A stretch of 64,000 nt of DNA from Lentzea sp033794685 (lineage in GTDB: Bacteria; Actinomycetota; Actinomycetes; Mycobacteriales; Pseudonocardiaceae): assembly GCA_033794685.1 (NCBI GenBank), contig JARAYZ010000001.1. One strand, 5' to 3'. The stretch's first letter is position 1. The number at the start of each line of letters is the position of its first letter. The notes below the pieces were generated by a model. It saw only the letters and a program-made list of their open reading frames with translations. It had not been told where the DNA came from and made no database searches. Made by a program: the position numbers and the translations under genes. This document shows, piece after piece, positions 50,409-58,959 of this stretch.

Positions 50409-51766
50409 CAGGACTCAAGGGTAGCCCGCATGCGGGGCCCGGTCAGAATCGCTCCCACCACCGCCAACGCCGCCATCGACAGGTTGAGCACCACCACGCC
50501 CGCGGTCGGCGCCGTCGCCACGACGAGCACACCGCCGAGTCCGATCATGGTCGCGGAGAAGAGCATGTCCGAGATCTGCAGCGCGGCGGAGTTGAAACCC
50601 CGGTCGGCCTCGGGAGATGCGGCCATCATCAGCACGCCGACGCTGGAGGTCGCCATGCCCATGCCCGCGCCCGCCACGGCCCACAGGACCGGGGTGAGGA
50701 AGGCCGGACCCCACGTGGGTGCGATGAGCGTCACGGCCGCGACACCGGCCGCGACGAACACGAACCCGGTGCGAACGAGGGTGTACCTCTCGATCTCGGG
50801 GTGCCTTGACGCCCACATCGACGCGCTCGCCCAGCCGAGCGCGCTCAGCGTGAGCGGAATGCCCGCCTCCAGGGGCGAGTAGCCGTGCACGACGGACAGC
50901 GTGAGCGGGATGAAGCCCTCGACCGCGAAGAACGTGCCCGCGAGCAGACCGCGAGCGAGGATCGTGACGGGGAGGCCGCGACGGGCGAGGAGCGTGCCCT
51001 TGGGCAGCAGGATGCGCAGTGCGGGCGCCAGCAGCAGCAACGCCGCGGCGATCAGCCACCACGTGCGGTGCTGCAGGCCCCAGCTCAGGCCCACCACGCC
51101 CAGACCCACGGCCACGGCGGCGAGCGGCAGGTGCTTCCTCATCGGCGGGGTCTCGGCGTGCGGGGGGAGCTTCCCCAGCACCGGCACGAGCAGCACGATG
51201 CCGAGCAGCACCAGCGGGATGATCCCGAGGAACACCCACCGCCAGCTCAGGTGCTCGGTCGCCCAGCCCGCGACCGCCGGCCCCACCAGCGACGGGATCA
51301 CCCAGGCCGCGGACAGCGCGCCGAACACGGCGGGGCGGCTGTCCTCGGGGTAGGCGACCGCGATCAGCACGTACACGGCGACGATCAGGAAGCCCACGCC
51401 GAAGCCCTGCAGCACCCGGCCGGCGAGCAACACCGTCATGTTCTCGGCGATGCCCGCGACCACGAGCCCGGCGAGGAACAGGATCACGCCGATCAGGATC
51501 GCGGGCTTGGGGCCTCTGCGGTCCGAGAGCCGTCCGGAGAAGACCGTGGCCATGACGCTCGCCGCGAGGTTCGCGAGGAACGGCCACGCGTACAGCGCCT
51601 CGCCCTTCAGTTCGCGGACCATCGTGGGCATCGCCGTGCCGACGCCCATCGCCTCGAAGGCGAAGAGCGTGACCAGCAGGAGGATGCCCGTCGTGGGCCA
51701 GCGGCGTTCAGGCGACCAGAGGCGTGATGGTGCGGGCTCGGTGAGTGTCACCTGTAGATGGTGCAA
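50408..51766 (-). CDS. MFS transporter (drug exporter type)
   Basis: 452 residues, 14-TM drug/proton antiporter appearance. Motif A is seen as LSDRRGPKPAIL, and the family's GFGVGFLIVAVYVLIA and AWVIPSLVGPAVAGW follow. The substrate is unknown. The first 20 or so residues overlap the 3' end of the acyltransferase gene (59 bp); a GTG at 51751 would reduce this. It is part of the mnmA run by overlap. Confidence 0.9.
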   Translation of the reverse strand: MHHLQVTLTEPAPSRLWSPERRWPTTGILLLVTLFAFEAMGVGTAMPTMVRELKGEALYAWPFLANLAASVMATVFSGRLSDRRGPKPAILIGVILFLAGLVVAGIAENMTVLLAGRVLQGFGVGFLIVAVYVLIAVAYPEDSRPAVFGALSAAWVIPSLVGPAVAGWATEHLSWRWVFLGIIPLVLLGIVLLVPVLGKLPPHAETPPMRKHLPLAAVAVGLGVVGLSWGLQHRTWWLIAAALLLLAPALRILLPKGTLLARRGLPVTILARGLLAGTFFAVEGFIPLTLSVVHGYSPLEAGIPLTLSALGWASASMWASRHPEIERYTLVRTGFVFVAAGVAAVTLIAPTWGPAFLTPVLWAVAGAGMGMATSSVGVLMMAASPEADRGFNSAALQISDMLFSATMIGLGGVLVVATAPTAGVVVLNLSMAALAVVGAILTGPRMRATLES

Positions 51767-52580
51767 TCTCCAGTTCGGTCGAGGTCAAGCGGTTTGATTG
51801 CTCTTCGGCAAGTTTCGCCAGTTCGCGTCGTGTTCCGGCGCGTCCGGGAGCGATCTCGTCCAGCACGTGGACCTCGACGACCAGATCGCGGGCTTTCAGC
51901 ACCCGGCGGATCGAGTCGACCAGCGTGTCGCCGCCGACGAACGCGGGCTGCGTCGTCAGGTGGTCGCCGATCCGGTAGCGCAGCACGATCGGCCGCACCG
52001 GCACCCCGGCGTCGAGCGCGGCCTGGAACAGCGCCGGCTTGTAGTGCCCGGACGCGAGCCCGCACCATGTCGTGCCCTCGGCGTGGATGCCGACCGCGCT
52101 GCCGTTGCGCAACGTCGTGGCCAGCTCGTTCACGGTCTTCGGCAACTCGCGGAGCTTCTCGCGGTCGAGGTAGACGGTGCCCGCCGCGGTGATGATCGGG
52201 CCGAGCACCGGCCAGCTCTTGATGTCCTTCTTGGCCACGAGCTTGATCGGCTGCACCGAGTCGATCGCGAGCTCGTCGAGCCACGACACGTGGTTGCTCG
52301 CGACGAGCACCCCGCGCTTCGGCACCTCCTGGAACCTCCTGGCTCCGTGGACCTCCAGCTTCACGCCGAACGCCCGCAGCACGGCGTGGAACCACAGCCG
52401 CACGACGCCTTCACGCTGTTTGCTCGGCAGGAGCAGTGCGAGGGCGATCCACGCGCCGCACAGGATCGCCGTGACGGCCGTGAAAGCGCGCCAGGCCTGC
52501 CTGAACCTGCCCGCCTCTCGTGGTGAGCTGCCGACACACCCGTCACCGCACGGCGACGCGGGCATCCACGCGTGGCTCAT
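51708..52580 (-). CDS. 1-acylglycerol-3-phosphate acyltransferase family (OlsA-like)
   Basis: 290 residues. Conserved acyltransferase blocks: NHVSWLDELAID (His-x4-Asp) and GIHAEGTTW, the acceptor block in place of FPEGTR. One membrane helix near residue 35. Next to an OlsB-like gene it probably adds the second acyl chain to lyso-ornithine lipid; it could equally be a phosphatidic acid enzyme. ATG at 52580 overlaps the OlsB-like stop by 4 bp. Confidence 0.88.
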   Translation of the reverse strand: MSHAWMPASPCGDGCVGSSPREAGRFRQAWRAFTAVTAILCGAWIALALLLPSKQREGVVRLWFHAVLRAFGVKLEVHGARRFQEVPKRGVLVASNHVSWLDELAIDSVQPIKLVAKKDIKSWPVLGPIITAAGTVYLDREKLRELPKTVNELATTLRNGSAVGIHAEGTTWCGLASGHYKPALFQAALDAGVPVRPIVLRYRIGDHLTTQPAFVGGDTLVDSIRRVLKARDLVVEVHVLDEIAPGRAGTRRELAKLAEEQSNRLTSTELEIAPSTGDTHRARTITPLVA

Positions 52581-53353
52581 GGTGTCTCCCCCAGGAAGAA
52601 CTTCAGGTAGCGCTGGTCCATGTGGTCCAGGCCGAGCAGGATGAAGAGGTCGGCGACGCCGAAGTCCGCGTCGAGCGCGGGTCGTCCGCAGATCTTGGCG
52701 CCGAGCCGCAGGTACCCCTTGAGCAGCGGCGGCAGCACCGTCCTGTCCGGCCGTGCGACGGCGTCGACGTCCCACGGGTTGTGCGGCGTGACCCGGTACT
52801 GCTCGGGTGCGAGGTGCTTGGCGTTCACCACGTCCCAGACGCCGGCCGCGAGGCCGCCACCGTCGTGCAGCGGGATCGACGCGCACCCGACGAGCCACTT
52901 GTGGCCGCTCAGCAGCATGTACCGCGCGATACCGGCCCACACGAGGCTGACGACGGCACCGTTGCGGTGGTCGGGGTGCACGCACGAACGCCCGGTCTCG
53001 ACCGTCGAGCTCCGGATGCCGTCGAGGTTGGTGAGGTCGAACTCGCCGTCGCTGTAGAGCCTTCCGGCTTCCCTGGCCCGTTCGGGCGGCAGCATCCGGT
53101 AACCGCCGACGATCTGGCCGGTGCGGTCGTCCCGCACCACGAGGTGGTCGCAGTGCTGGTCGAACTCGTCGACGTCGTGGCCGGGCACGCTGGTGTGCAG
53201 CGTCGCCCCCATCTCACCGGCGAACACCTCGTGGCGCAGTCTCTGCGCGGCGACCACCTCCGCGCTGTCGTCCCTGGCGACGAGGAGGGAGTAGCGGGGT
53301 GCGTTCCCGTCCTGCTGGACGGGGGTGCTGACAAGCAGTTCCGGCTGCGTCAT
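52577..53353 (-). CDS. GNAT-like N-acyltransferase (OlsB-like, ornithine acyltransferase)
   Basis: 258 residues with the acyl-ACP N-acyltransferase pattern of ornithine lipid synthesis: RLRHEVFAGEMG, VVGGYRMLPPE-like IVGGYRML, ETGRSCVHPDHRNGAVVSLVWAG-like segment, and a C-terminal LGLDHMDQRYLKFFLG. It likely acylates the alpha-amino group of ornithine. ATG at 53353. It is coupled to the OlsA-like gene. A matching pair sits in the same place in M. tuberculosis. Confidence 0.85.
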   Translation of the reverse strand: MTQPELLVSTPVQQDGNAPRYSLLVARDDSAEVVAAQRLRHEVFAGEMGATLHTSVPGHDVDEFDQHCDHLVVRDDRTGQIVGGYRMLPPERAREAGRLYSDGEFDLTNLDGIRSSTVETGRSCVHPDHRNGAVVSLVWAGIARYMLLSGHKWLVGCASIPLHDGGGLAAGVWDVVNAKHLAPEQYRVTPHNPWDVDAVARPDRTVLPPLLKGYLRLGAKICGRPALDADFGVADLFILLGLDHMDQRYLKFFLGETP

Positions 53354-53443
53354 GCGAACCAGGGTGAAGCCGGATCGGCGAATCGCAGCAGGTCGGAACG
53401 ATGACCGGTCAGTGGCAGGTGGGTTAACCCCCGGAGATGCGAA

Positions 53444-53467
53444 AAGCCCCTCCTCGCGGAGGGGCTT
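53444..53467 (-). terminator. Intrinsic terminator of the secreted-protein gene
   Basis: AAGCCCCTCC (53444-53453) pairs with GGAGGGGCTT (53458-53467), with a 4-nt loop. On the minus strand the second arm runs into a short TTTT (53442-53445), the classic intrinsic layout, 16 bp after the stop of the gene at 53483. Confidence 0.85.
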
Positions 53468-53482
53468 CGCAGGTCGTGGGAC

Positions 53483-53812
53483 TCAGCACCACTTCGGCTT
53501 GTTGTACTCCGCGATGCCCTTGAGCCGGTTGTACTCGAAGGACCGCGTCTCTCCGAACGGGATGCTCTTGCAGTCCGGGTCGAAGCCGCGCGAGACGTCG
53601 ATGCTCGCCTTGCGCTTGGTCGCGTGGCAGTTCAGCAGCGTGACGATGCCGCTGCCGCCGAAGTTCGCGTCCTTCTCGCCCATGAAGTAGAGCTTCTGCT
53701 GCCGTCCGGTGCACGGGCGGTCGGCGCTGGCCGGTGCGGCGGCGAGAGTCATGAAACCGGCGGCCATCGTCAGGCCGAGCACCACGGACGCCACTCGCTT
53801 GATCTGTCGCAT
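53483..53812 (-). CDS. Small secreted protein (109 aa)
   Basis: GAGGAG lies 5 nt before the ATG at 53812. Signal peptide residues 1-30 (VLGLTMAAGFMTLAAAPASA). The mature part, about 79 residues, is basic with four cysteines (PCTG, NCHATK, DCKS and a terminal C), so two disulfides are likely. No family is recognised. It is monocistronic with its own terminator. Confidence 0.8.
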   Translation of the reverse strand: MRQIKRVASVVLGLTMAAGFMTLAAAPASADRPCTGRQQKLYFMGEKDANFGGSGIVTLLNCHATKRKASIDVSRGFDPDCKSIPFGETRSFEYNRLKGIAEYNKPKWC

Positions 53813-53926
53813 GCGAACTCCTCACTAGGTCGAATGCGGACAGACTTCGCCAAAGCCCTGACAAATCACTGACGACACTTAGCATCCCGAAACGGACAGT
53901 CATGTCAGGCGACGCGCGCAACGCGA

Positions 53927-53958
53927 AACGGCCGCCCCACCGAGGTGGGACGGCCGTT
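53927..53958 (-). terminator. Terminator after etfA
   Basis: AACGGCCG and CCCAC (53927-53934, 53936-53940) pair with GTGGG and CGGCCGTT (53945-53949, 53951-53958), with a 4-nt loop and one bulge on each side. It lies 20 bp past the etfA stop. Confidence 0.8.
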
Positions 53959-53977
53959 CGTTCGTGAGCTGGAGTGC

Positions 53978-54931
53978 TCAGCCCTTGCGCTTCTTGACGT
54001 CCTCGGTCAGCTGCGGCGCGACGTTGAACAGGTCGCCCACGACACCGAAGTCGGCGATCTCGAAGATCGGGGCCTCGGGGTCCTTGTTGACCGCGACGAT
54101 CGTCTTCGAGGTCTGCATGCCCGCACGGTGCTGGATGGCACCGGAGATGCCCAGCGCCACGTACAGCTGCGGCGAGACCGTCTTACCGGTCTGGCCCACC
54201 TGGAACTGGTGCGGGTAGTAGCCGGAGTCGACGGCGGCGCGCGAGGCACCGACGGCGGCACCGAGCGAGTCGGCGAGCTCCTCGACGACGGAGAACTTCT
54301 CGGCCGAGCCGACGCCGCGGCCACCGGAGACGACGACCGACGCCTCGGTCAGCTCCGGGCGGTCGCCGCCGACGACGGTCTCACGCGAGGTGATGCGAGC
54401 GGACTTGGCGGTGTCCACGGAGATGGAGACCGACTCGTCCAGCGTGGCGTCCGCGGCGGACTCCTCGGCCTCGACGCCGCCGGGGCGGACGGTGATGACC
54501 GGGATGCCCTTGCTGACCTTCGCCTTGACGACGAACGCGCCACCGAAGATGGACTGCACGCCGGTGCCGTCGGCCTCGACGTCCACGACGTCGACCAGCC
54601 AGCCGGAGTCGATGCGCACGGCGAGACGGCCCGCGACCTCCTTGCCCTCGATCGTCGCGGAGACGAGCACCGCGGACGCGTTCGGGGCGAGCGCGGCCAG
54701 CGCGTCGACCTTCGGGGTCGTGAGGAAGCCGGCGGCGTCGTCGGACTCGACCGCGTAGACCTTCGCGGCGCCGTACTTGCCGAGCGACTCGCGGATCTTC
54801 GCCGCGGTGCCGGGTGCGCCCACGACCACCGCGGCCGGGGTGCCCAGACGGCGCGCGGCCGTCAGCAGTTCGTAGCTGACCTTCTTGACCTCGCCGTCGA
54901 CGTGGTCGACCAGTACCAGGACTTCAGACAT
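53978..54931 (-). CDS. etfA: Electron transfer flavoprotein alpha subunit
   Basis: Accepts electrons from acyl-CoA dehydrogenases with EtfB and passes them to the quinone pool. It has 317 residues. The C-terminal FAD-binding block is clear (VGQTGKTVSPQLYVALGISG, then GAIQHRAGMQTSKTIVAVNK). ATG at 54931 (MSEVLVLVDHV), 14 bp after the etfB stop. The gene is homologous to fixB in the matching M. tuberculosis run. Confidence 0.97.
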   Translation of the reverse strand: MSEVLVLVDHVDGEVKKVSYELLTAARRLGTPAAVVVGAPGTAAKIRESLGKYGAAKVYAVESDDAAGFLTTPKVDALAALAPNASAVLVSATIEGKEVAGRLAVRIDSGWLVDVVDVEADGTGVQSIFGGAFVVKAKVSKGIPVITVRPGGVEAEESAADATLDESVSISVDTAKSARITSRETVVGGDRPELTEASVVVSGGRGVGSAEKFSVVEELADSLGAAVGASRAAVDSGYYPHQFQVGQTGKTVSPQLYVALGISGAIQHRAGMQTSKTIVAVNKDPEAPIFEIADFGVVGDLFNVAPQLTEDVKKRKG

Positions 54932-54944
54932 GTTCTCCCCTCCC

Positions 54945-55727
54945 TCAGATGAGCTTCTGGCCGACGAGGAACTCGGCGATCTTGGACCCGCCGTCGCCAC
55001 CGTCCTCGACGCGCTGACCCGCGCTGCGCGGCGGCTTCGGGGAAGCCTCCTGCACCTGGGTGTACGCACCGGACAGGCCGACCTCGGACGCGTCGATGCC
55101 CAGGTCCGCCACGGTGAGCGTGGAGACGGGCTTCTTCTTCGCGGCCATGATGCCCTTGAAGGACGGGTAACGCGGCTCGTTGATCTTCTCGGTCACCGAC
55201 ACCACGGCCGGGAGCGAGGCCTCGAGGAACGCGACGCCCTCGTCGGTCTCGCGCTCACCCTTGATCGTGGAGCCCTCGACCGTGACCTTGCGCAGCTGAG
55301 TGACCTGCGGCAGGCCGAGCAGTTCGGCGATGATGGCCGGAACCGCACCCGCGCGACCGTCTGTGGCCTCGTTGCCCGCGACGACCAGGTCGACGTTCTC
55401 GACCGTGCCGATCGCCTTCGCGAGGACCTTCGCCGTCGCCAGCGAGTCCGAGCCGTGCAGCGCCTCGTCACTGACGTGGATCGCCTTGTCCGCACCCATC
55501 GACAGCGCCTTGCGAATGGCGTCGGTGGCGCGGTCGGGACCCATCGCGATCACGGTCACCTCGCCGCCGTGGGCTTCCTTCAGCAGAAGGGCCTCTTCGA
55601 CGGCGCGCTCGTTGATCTCGTCGAGCACGGCATCCGCGGATTCGCGGTCAAGGGTGTGGTCGGCGTCCGTGAGCTTGCGCTCGGACCAGGTGTCAGGCAC
55701 CTGCTTGACCAGGACAACAATGTTCAT
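54945..55727 (-). CDS. etfB: Electron transfer flavoprotein beta subunit
   Basis: 260 residues; binds AMP and pairs with EtfA. N-terminus MNIVVLVKQVPDTWSERKL; AMP-site region LVVAGNEATDGRAGAVPA; the conserved recognition loop LPAVVSVTEKINEPRYPSFK. It is the first gene of the etfBA pair, upstream gap 215 bp to the DegV gene. Confidence 0.97.
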   Translation of the reverse strand: MNIVVLVKQVPDTWSERKLTDADHTLDRESADAVLDEINERAVEEALLLKEAHGGEVTVIAMGPDRATDAIRKALSMGADKAIHVSDEALHGSDSLATAKVLAKAIGTVENVDLVVAGNEATDGRAGAVPAIIAELLGLPQVTQLRKVTVEGSTIKGERETDEGVAFLEASLPAVVSVTEKINEPRYPSFKGIMAAKKKPVSTLTVADLGIDASEVGLSGAYTQVQEASPKPPRSAGQRVEDGGDGGSKIAEFLVGQKLI

Positions 55728-55942
55728 AGGTCCTCTTCGACCTCCTGCGGACGGGCGGCGACGCTTGCGCAGAGGACTCTAGAACTGCGTCGCCGGGTGG
55801 TCACGACCCTGCCATCACCCGGATGTTACCCGCCAGTAGCACCCCTGCAAACAGGAGCAAGCACCCCGCTAGCGTGACAGTTATCACCCGTTAACGCCAC
55901 CAACTGAGACCTACCCCATTCGAGCGACTAGGGTGCGCGGAC

Positions 55943-56785
55943 ATGTACCGGCGAGTAGCGATCGTGACAGACTCCACCGCTTGTCTCCCGGCGCAGCTGA
56001 CTGATCAACTCGGCATCGAAGTGGTGCAGATCCAGGTCCGGATCGGCGACCACACCGACGACGAGTCCCGCATCCCGGTTCCCGAACTGGTTTCGGCCAT
56101 GCGCTCCAACGTGCCCGTCGCGACGATCCCGCCCGATCCGGGCGCGTTCTTCTGGATCTACAACGAACTGGCCGCCCAGGGCGTTCGCTCGATCGTGTCC
56201 GTGCACGTGTCGAGCCGCCAGTCCGCGACCGTGGAGGCGGCCCGTGAGGCCGCCGCGAAGGTCCGGGTGCCCGTGCACGTCGTCGACACGCACACCTGCG
56301 GGATGAGCATCGGCTACGCCGTCCAGGCCGCCGCCAAGGTGGCCGAAGCGGGCGGCAACGTGGAGAAGGTGCTCGCGACCGCGCAGCGCCGTTTCGACAG
56401 ATCGACCGAGCTGATCTACGTCGACACCCTCGAGTACCTGCGCCGCGGCGGCCGCATCGGTGCCGCCGCCGCGCTGGTCGGCGGTGTGCTGTCGATGAAG
56501 CCGCTGCTGACCATGGCAGACGGCCAGATCACGCCGCTGGACAAGGTGATCGGCGCCGACCGCGCGCTCAACCGGATGATCGACATCGCGATCAAGCGCG
56601 CGGGCACCGACACCGTGGACGTCGCCGTCGAGCACTTCGACGCCGAGGAGAAGGCGTCGCGACTCCTGCGCACGTTGCGGCGCAAGGTTCCGAACGTCCG
56701 CCAGTTCATGTTGACGCAGGTCAGCTCGGCCATCGGCGCCCACGTGGGCCCTGGTGCGTTGGGGATCACCGTTTCACCGGTGTGA
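55943..56785 (+). CDS. DegV family fatty-acid-binding protein
   Basis: 280 residues. DegV fold: TDSTACLPAQ near the start, VHVSSRQSAT, and YVDTLEYLRRGGRIGAAAAL. These proteins bind a single fatty acid, for example with fatty-acid kinase FakA. The ATG at 55943 lies 8 nt after TAGGGT, so a leaderless message is likely. It is about 45% similar by eye to the DegV gene at 60780. No fakA is adjacent. Confidence 0.92.
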   Translation: MYRRVAIVTDSTACLPAQLTDQLGIEVVQIQVRIGDHTDDESRIPVPELVSAMRSNVPVATIPPDPGAFFWIYNELAAQGVRSIVSVHVSSRQSATVEAAREAAAKVRVPVHVVDTHTCGMSIGYAVQAAAKVAEAGGNVEKVLATAQRRFDRSTELIYVDTLEYLRRGGRIGAAAALVGGVLSMKPLLTMADGQITPLDKVIGADRALNRMIDIAIKRAGTDTVDVAVEHFDAEEKASRLLRTLRRKVPNVRQFMLTQVSSAIGAHVGPGALGITVSPV

Positions 56786-56849
56786 CTCTCGGGAACTCTG
56801 GGAACGGTTTCGTCCGTTGAACTGGACGTAACGGACACCTGGAGGACCA

Positions 56850-56999
56850 ATGGCCGGCTTCATGGACAAGATCACCAGGTTCCTGCGCAGCCCGCAGGGC
56901 CACAAGCTGCAGATGAAGGCAAGGCAGATGGCGCAGGACCCCCGCAAGCGCGCGCAGGCAGAACAGCTCCTGCGCAAGTTCAAGGGCAAGAAGCACTAA
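56850..56999 (+). CDS. Small basic helical protein (49 aa)
   Basis: GGAGGA precedes the ATG at 56850. The product is strongly basic and helical (FLRSPQGHKLQMKARQMAQD, then RKRAQAEQLLRKFKGKKH), with 16 Lys or Arg. This small conserved type is seen in several actinobacteria; a nucleic-acid or ribosome contact is possible but not shown. The stop overlaps the convergent PEP-mutase-like gene by 4 bp. Confidence 0.75.
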   Translation: MAGFMDKITRFLRSPQGHKLQMKARQMAQDPRKRAQAEQLLRKFKGKKH

Positions 57000-57805
57000 C
57001 TCCTGCTGAACAAGGCGTTGAGGTCGCCGTAGTCGATTCCGCCCTCAACGCTGTCGTACGTGCCTTTGGCCAGCATCTCCTCCGCTGCCCGCCTGGCGAC
57101 GGCGTAGGCGGCCTCAGCCACCGCGGAGCCGAGGCTGACCCGCGCCACGCCCGCCTTCGCGAACTCGGCGACGGCGGGCGCGCCGGACCCCACCAGAACG
57201 TTCAGGGGCGCGGCGATGTTCTTCGCCAACTCCGCCGCTGTGCCGAGGTCGACCACTCCCGGCACGAAGATGCCGCTCGCACCGGCCTCGATGAACTTCG
57301 CAGCGCGCTCTACAGTGCGCGCAAGCCGAGTCTCCGGATCGCCAACTCCGCGCAGGAAAGTGTCGATGCGCGCGTTGATGTACAACTCCGGCGCGGCCTC
57401 ACGAGCCGCCTCATACCGCTCGACCTGCTCGGCGACGTCCCGCTGACCGCCCCCGAGCCCGTCCTCGATGTTGACGCCGGACGCCCCCGCTCCCGCGATC
57501 GCCCGCATCGTCTCAGCCACTTCGTCCGCCGTGGCGCCGAACCCGGTCTCGATGTCCGCGCTCACCGGGATGACCACCGCGTCCACGATCCTGGCGACGA
57601 GATCGACCACCCGATCCCGCGCGACGTGGTCACCGTCGGCGGCCCCGAGACTCCACGCCACACCGGCACTCGTCGTGGCGACCGCTTGGGCGCCGGCGGC
57701 CTCGACGATCAGTGCTGACGCGACGTCCCAGGCGTTGGGGAGGGCCAGCGGGCCGGGGCGGTGCAGGGCGTGGAAGAGCCGGGTGCGATCCGTGGCGGAA
57801 GTCAT
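56996..57805 (-). CDS. Isocitrate lyase/PEP mutase superfamily protein
   Basis: 269 residues, TIM-barrel: PNAWDVASALIVEAAGAQAV, VSADIETGFG, NIEDGLGGGQRDVAEQVE, INARIDTFLRG, and LNVLVGSGAPAVAEFAKAGV. Carbon-carbon or phosphonate lyase, or oxaloacetate hydrolase-like activity; the Cys of isocitrate lyase is absent. ATG at 57805. The neighbours give no pathway. Confidence 0.88.
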   Translation of the reverse strand: MTSATDRTRLFHALHRPGPLALPNAWDVASALIVEAAGAQAVATTSAGVAWSLGAADGDHVARDRVVDLVARIVDAVVIPVSADIETGFGATADEVAETMRAIAGAGASGVNIEDGLGGGQRDVAEQVERYEAAREAAPELYINARIDTFLRGVGDPETRLARTVERAAKFIEAGASGIFVPGVVDLGTAAELAKNIAAPLNVLVGSGAPAVAEFAKAGVARVSLGSAVAEAAYAVARRAAEEMLAKGTYDSVEGGIDYGDLNALFSRS

Positions 57806-57911
57806 GATCGATTGATATCAGCCGGTGGCGTCGGTTTTCCGGCGGTTTTCGGACGGGAACCGATGAGTTTCGGACATGGCTCCCCCCGTCCGCTGTTCAG
57901 CTGCCGCGCTT

Positions 57912-57961
57912 CGGTTGCTGTTTTTCAGTTGCTGTTTCGGTTGCTGCTTTCAGTTGCTGCC
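57912..57961. repeat. Short tandem repeat next to a stop codon
   Basis: Two copies of a CGGTTGCTG-type unit alternating with CAGTTGCTG, just after (and running into the 3' end of) the repeat-containing membrane gene at 57950. It appears to be an extension of the gene's own repetitive tendency; length variants between strains are likely. Confidence 0.6.
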
Positions 57962-58948
57962 CGCCTTGCGGCGCACCTCTTCGAACGTCCGCAGGTAGCG
58001 CTGCCGGAAGTCCTCGCGTTCGACCCACGTCGTGTGTTCGACGGGCTGCGGGGAGGCGGGCGGTGGAAGCACCGGAGTGTCGGTGCTCGGCGCTACGGTT
58101 GATTCGGGGGCTTCGGGTTCCCCCAAGGGGGGATCGAGGTCCCCATCCCAATCGTATCCAGCAGCACCGACAGTCCCGGATTCCGAAGCAGGTTCGGGTT
58201 CCGCGACCGGTTCGGGCTCTGCGGCCCGTCCGAACTTCACGACCGGCTCGGGCTCTGCGGCCCGTCCGAACCTCGCGGCCGGGTCGGGTTCCGCAGGCCG
58301 TTCCAACTTCACGGCCGGGTCGGGCGCTGCGGCCCGCTCGACACCCCCGATCGGCTCGGGCTCCGCAGACCGCTCGAACTTCACGGCCGGGTCGGGCGCT
58401 GCGGCCCGCTCGAACTTCACGACCGGCTCGGGCTCCGCAACCAGCTCGGGCTCCGCAACCGGCTCGAGTTCCACGACCGGCTTGAGTTCCACGACCAGCT
58501 CGGGCTCCGTGACCAACTTGGGTTCCGCAGTCGGCTTGGGTTCCGCAACCAGCTTGGGTTCCGCAACCAGCTTGGGTTCCGCTACCAGCTTGGGCTGCGC
58601 AACCAGCTTGGGCTCCGCGGCCTGCCTCGGCTGCGCAGCCTGCCTCAACCGCGCGACCGGTGCGGGCTGCGCGACCGGCTCGGCCAGCACTGCCAGCGCC
58701 GGCTCCAGCTGCGGCAGCCCCATCACCGGGTTGCGGTGGATCGGCCTCGTGTCGTAGTCGGCGTTCACCGGCTCGACCGCCGGCTTCGCCACCCACGTCC
58801 GCTTGTCCGACATCGCCGGCGCCGCCGACTCGGGCGCGTCGTCTGACGCGGCGTCCTCTCGGCGCCGCACCAGCACGTACATCAGGGCCGCCCCCAAAGT
58901 GAAGGACAGCACGCACAGCCCGAAGACGATTCCGACTGCCCCTGCCAT
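57950..58948 (-). CDS. Single-pass membrane protein with Pro/Glu/Lys-rich repeats
   Basis: 332 residues. One N-terminal membrane helix (AGAVGIVFGLCVLSFTLGAA), then a long Ala/Pro/Glu/Lys/Val repeat region (units like AEPKLVAEPK, and RAAEPEPVVKFG) to about residue 250, an acidic Trp/Asp stretch, and a helical C-terminus (REDFRQRYLRTFEEVRRKAG). ATG at 58948 with AGGAG 7 nt before it. This is the third gene of the operon headed by the coiled-coil gene at 60464. Wall-spanning or tethering is an inference from its shape. Confidence 0.8.
   Translation of the reverse strand: MAGAVGIVFGLCVLSFTLGAALMYVLVRRREDAASDDAPESAAPAMSDKRTWVAKPAVEPVNADYDTRPIHRNPVMGLPQLEPALAVLAEPVAQPAPVARLRQAAQPRQAAEPKLVAQPKLVAEPKLVAEPKLVAEPKPTAEPKLVTEPELVVELKPVVELEPVAEPELVAEPEPVVKFERAAAPDPAVKFERSAEPEPIGGVERAAAPDPAVKLERPAEPDPAARFGRAAEPEPVVKFGRAAEPEPVAEPEPASESGTVGAAGYDWDGDLDPPLGEPEAPESTVAPSTDTPVLPPPASPQPVEHTTWVEREDFRQRYLRTFEEVRRKAGSN
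58183..58620. repeat. Degenerate tandem coding repeats
   Basis: The DNA behind the Pro/Glu repeat: an 18-bp unit (consensus GGTTCCGCAACCAGCTTG) is nearly perfect at about 58529-58620, with longer GC-rich units (GGCCCGCTCGAACTTCACGG type) from 58183. It keeps the reading frame, so copy number can change without breaking the gene. Confidence 0.8.
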
Positions 58949-58959
58949 GGCGAAGGCTC

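Noticed and set aside
56786..56849. Possible terminator (AACGG/CCGTT) after the first DegV gene
   Set aside because: Only a 5-bp stem with alternative pairings; it may equally be part of the leader of the next small gene.
58183..58620. CRISPR-like array (regular repeats)
   Set aside because: The repeats have no unique spacers and keep an open reading frame of a Pro/Glu repeat protein.
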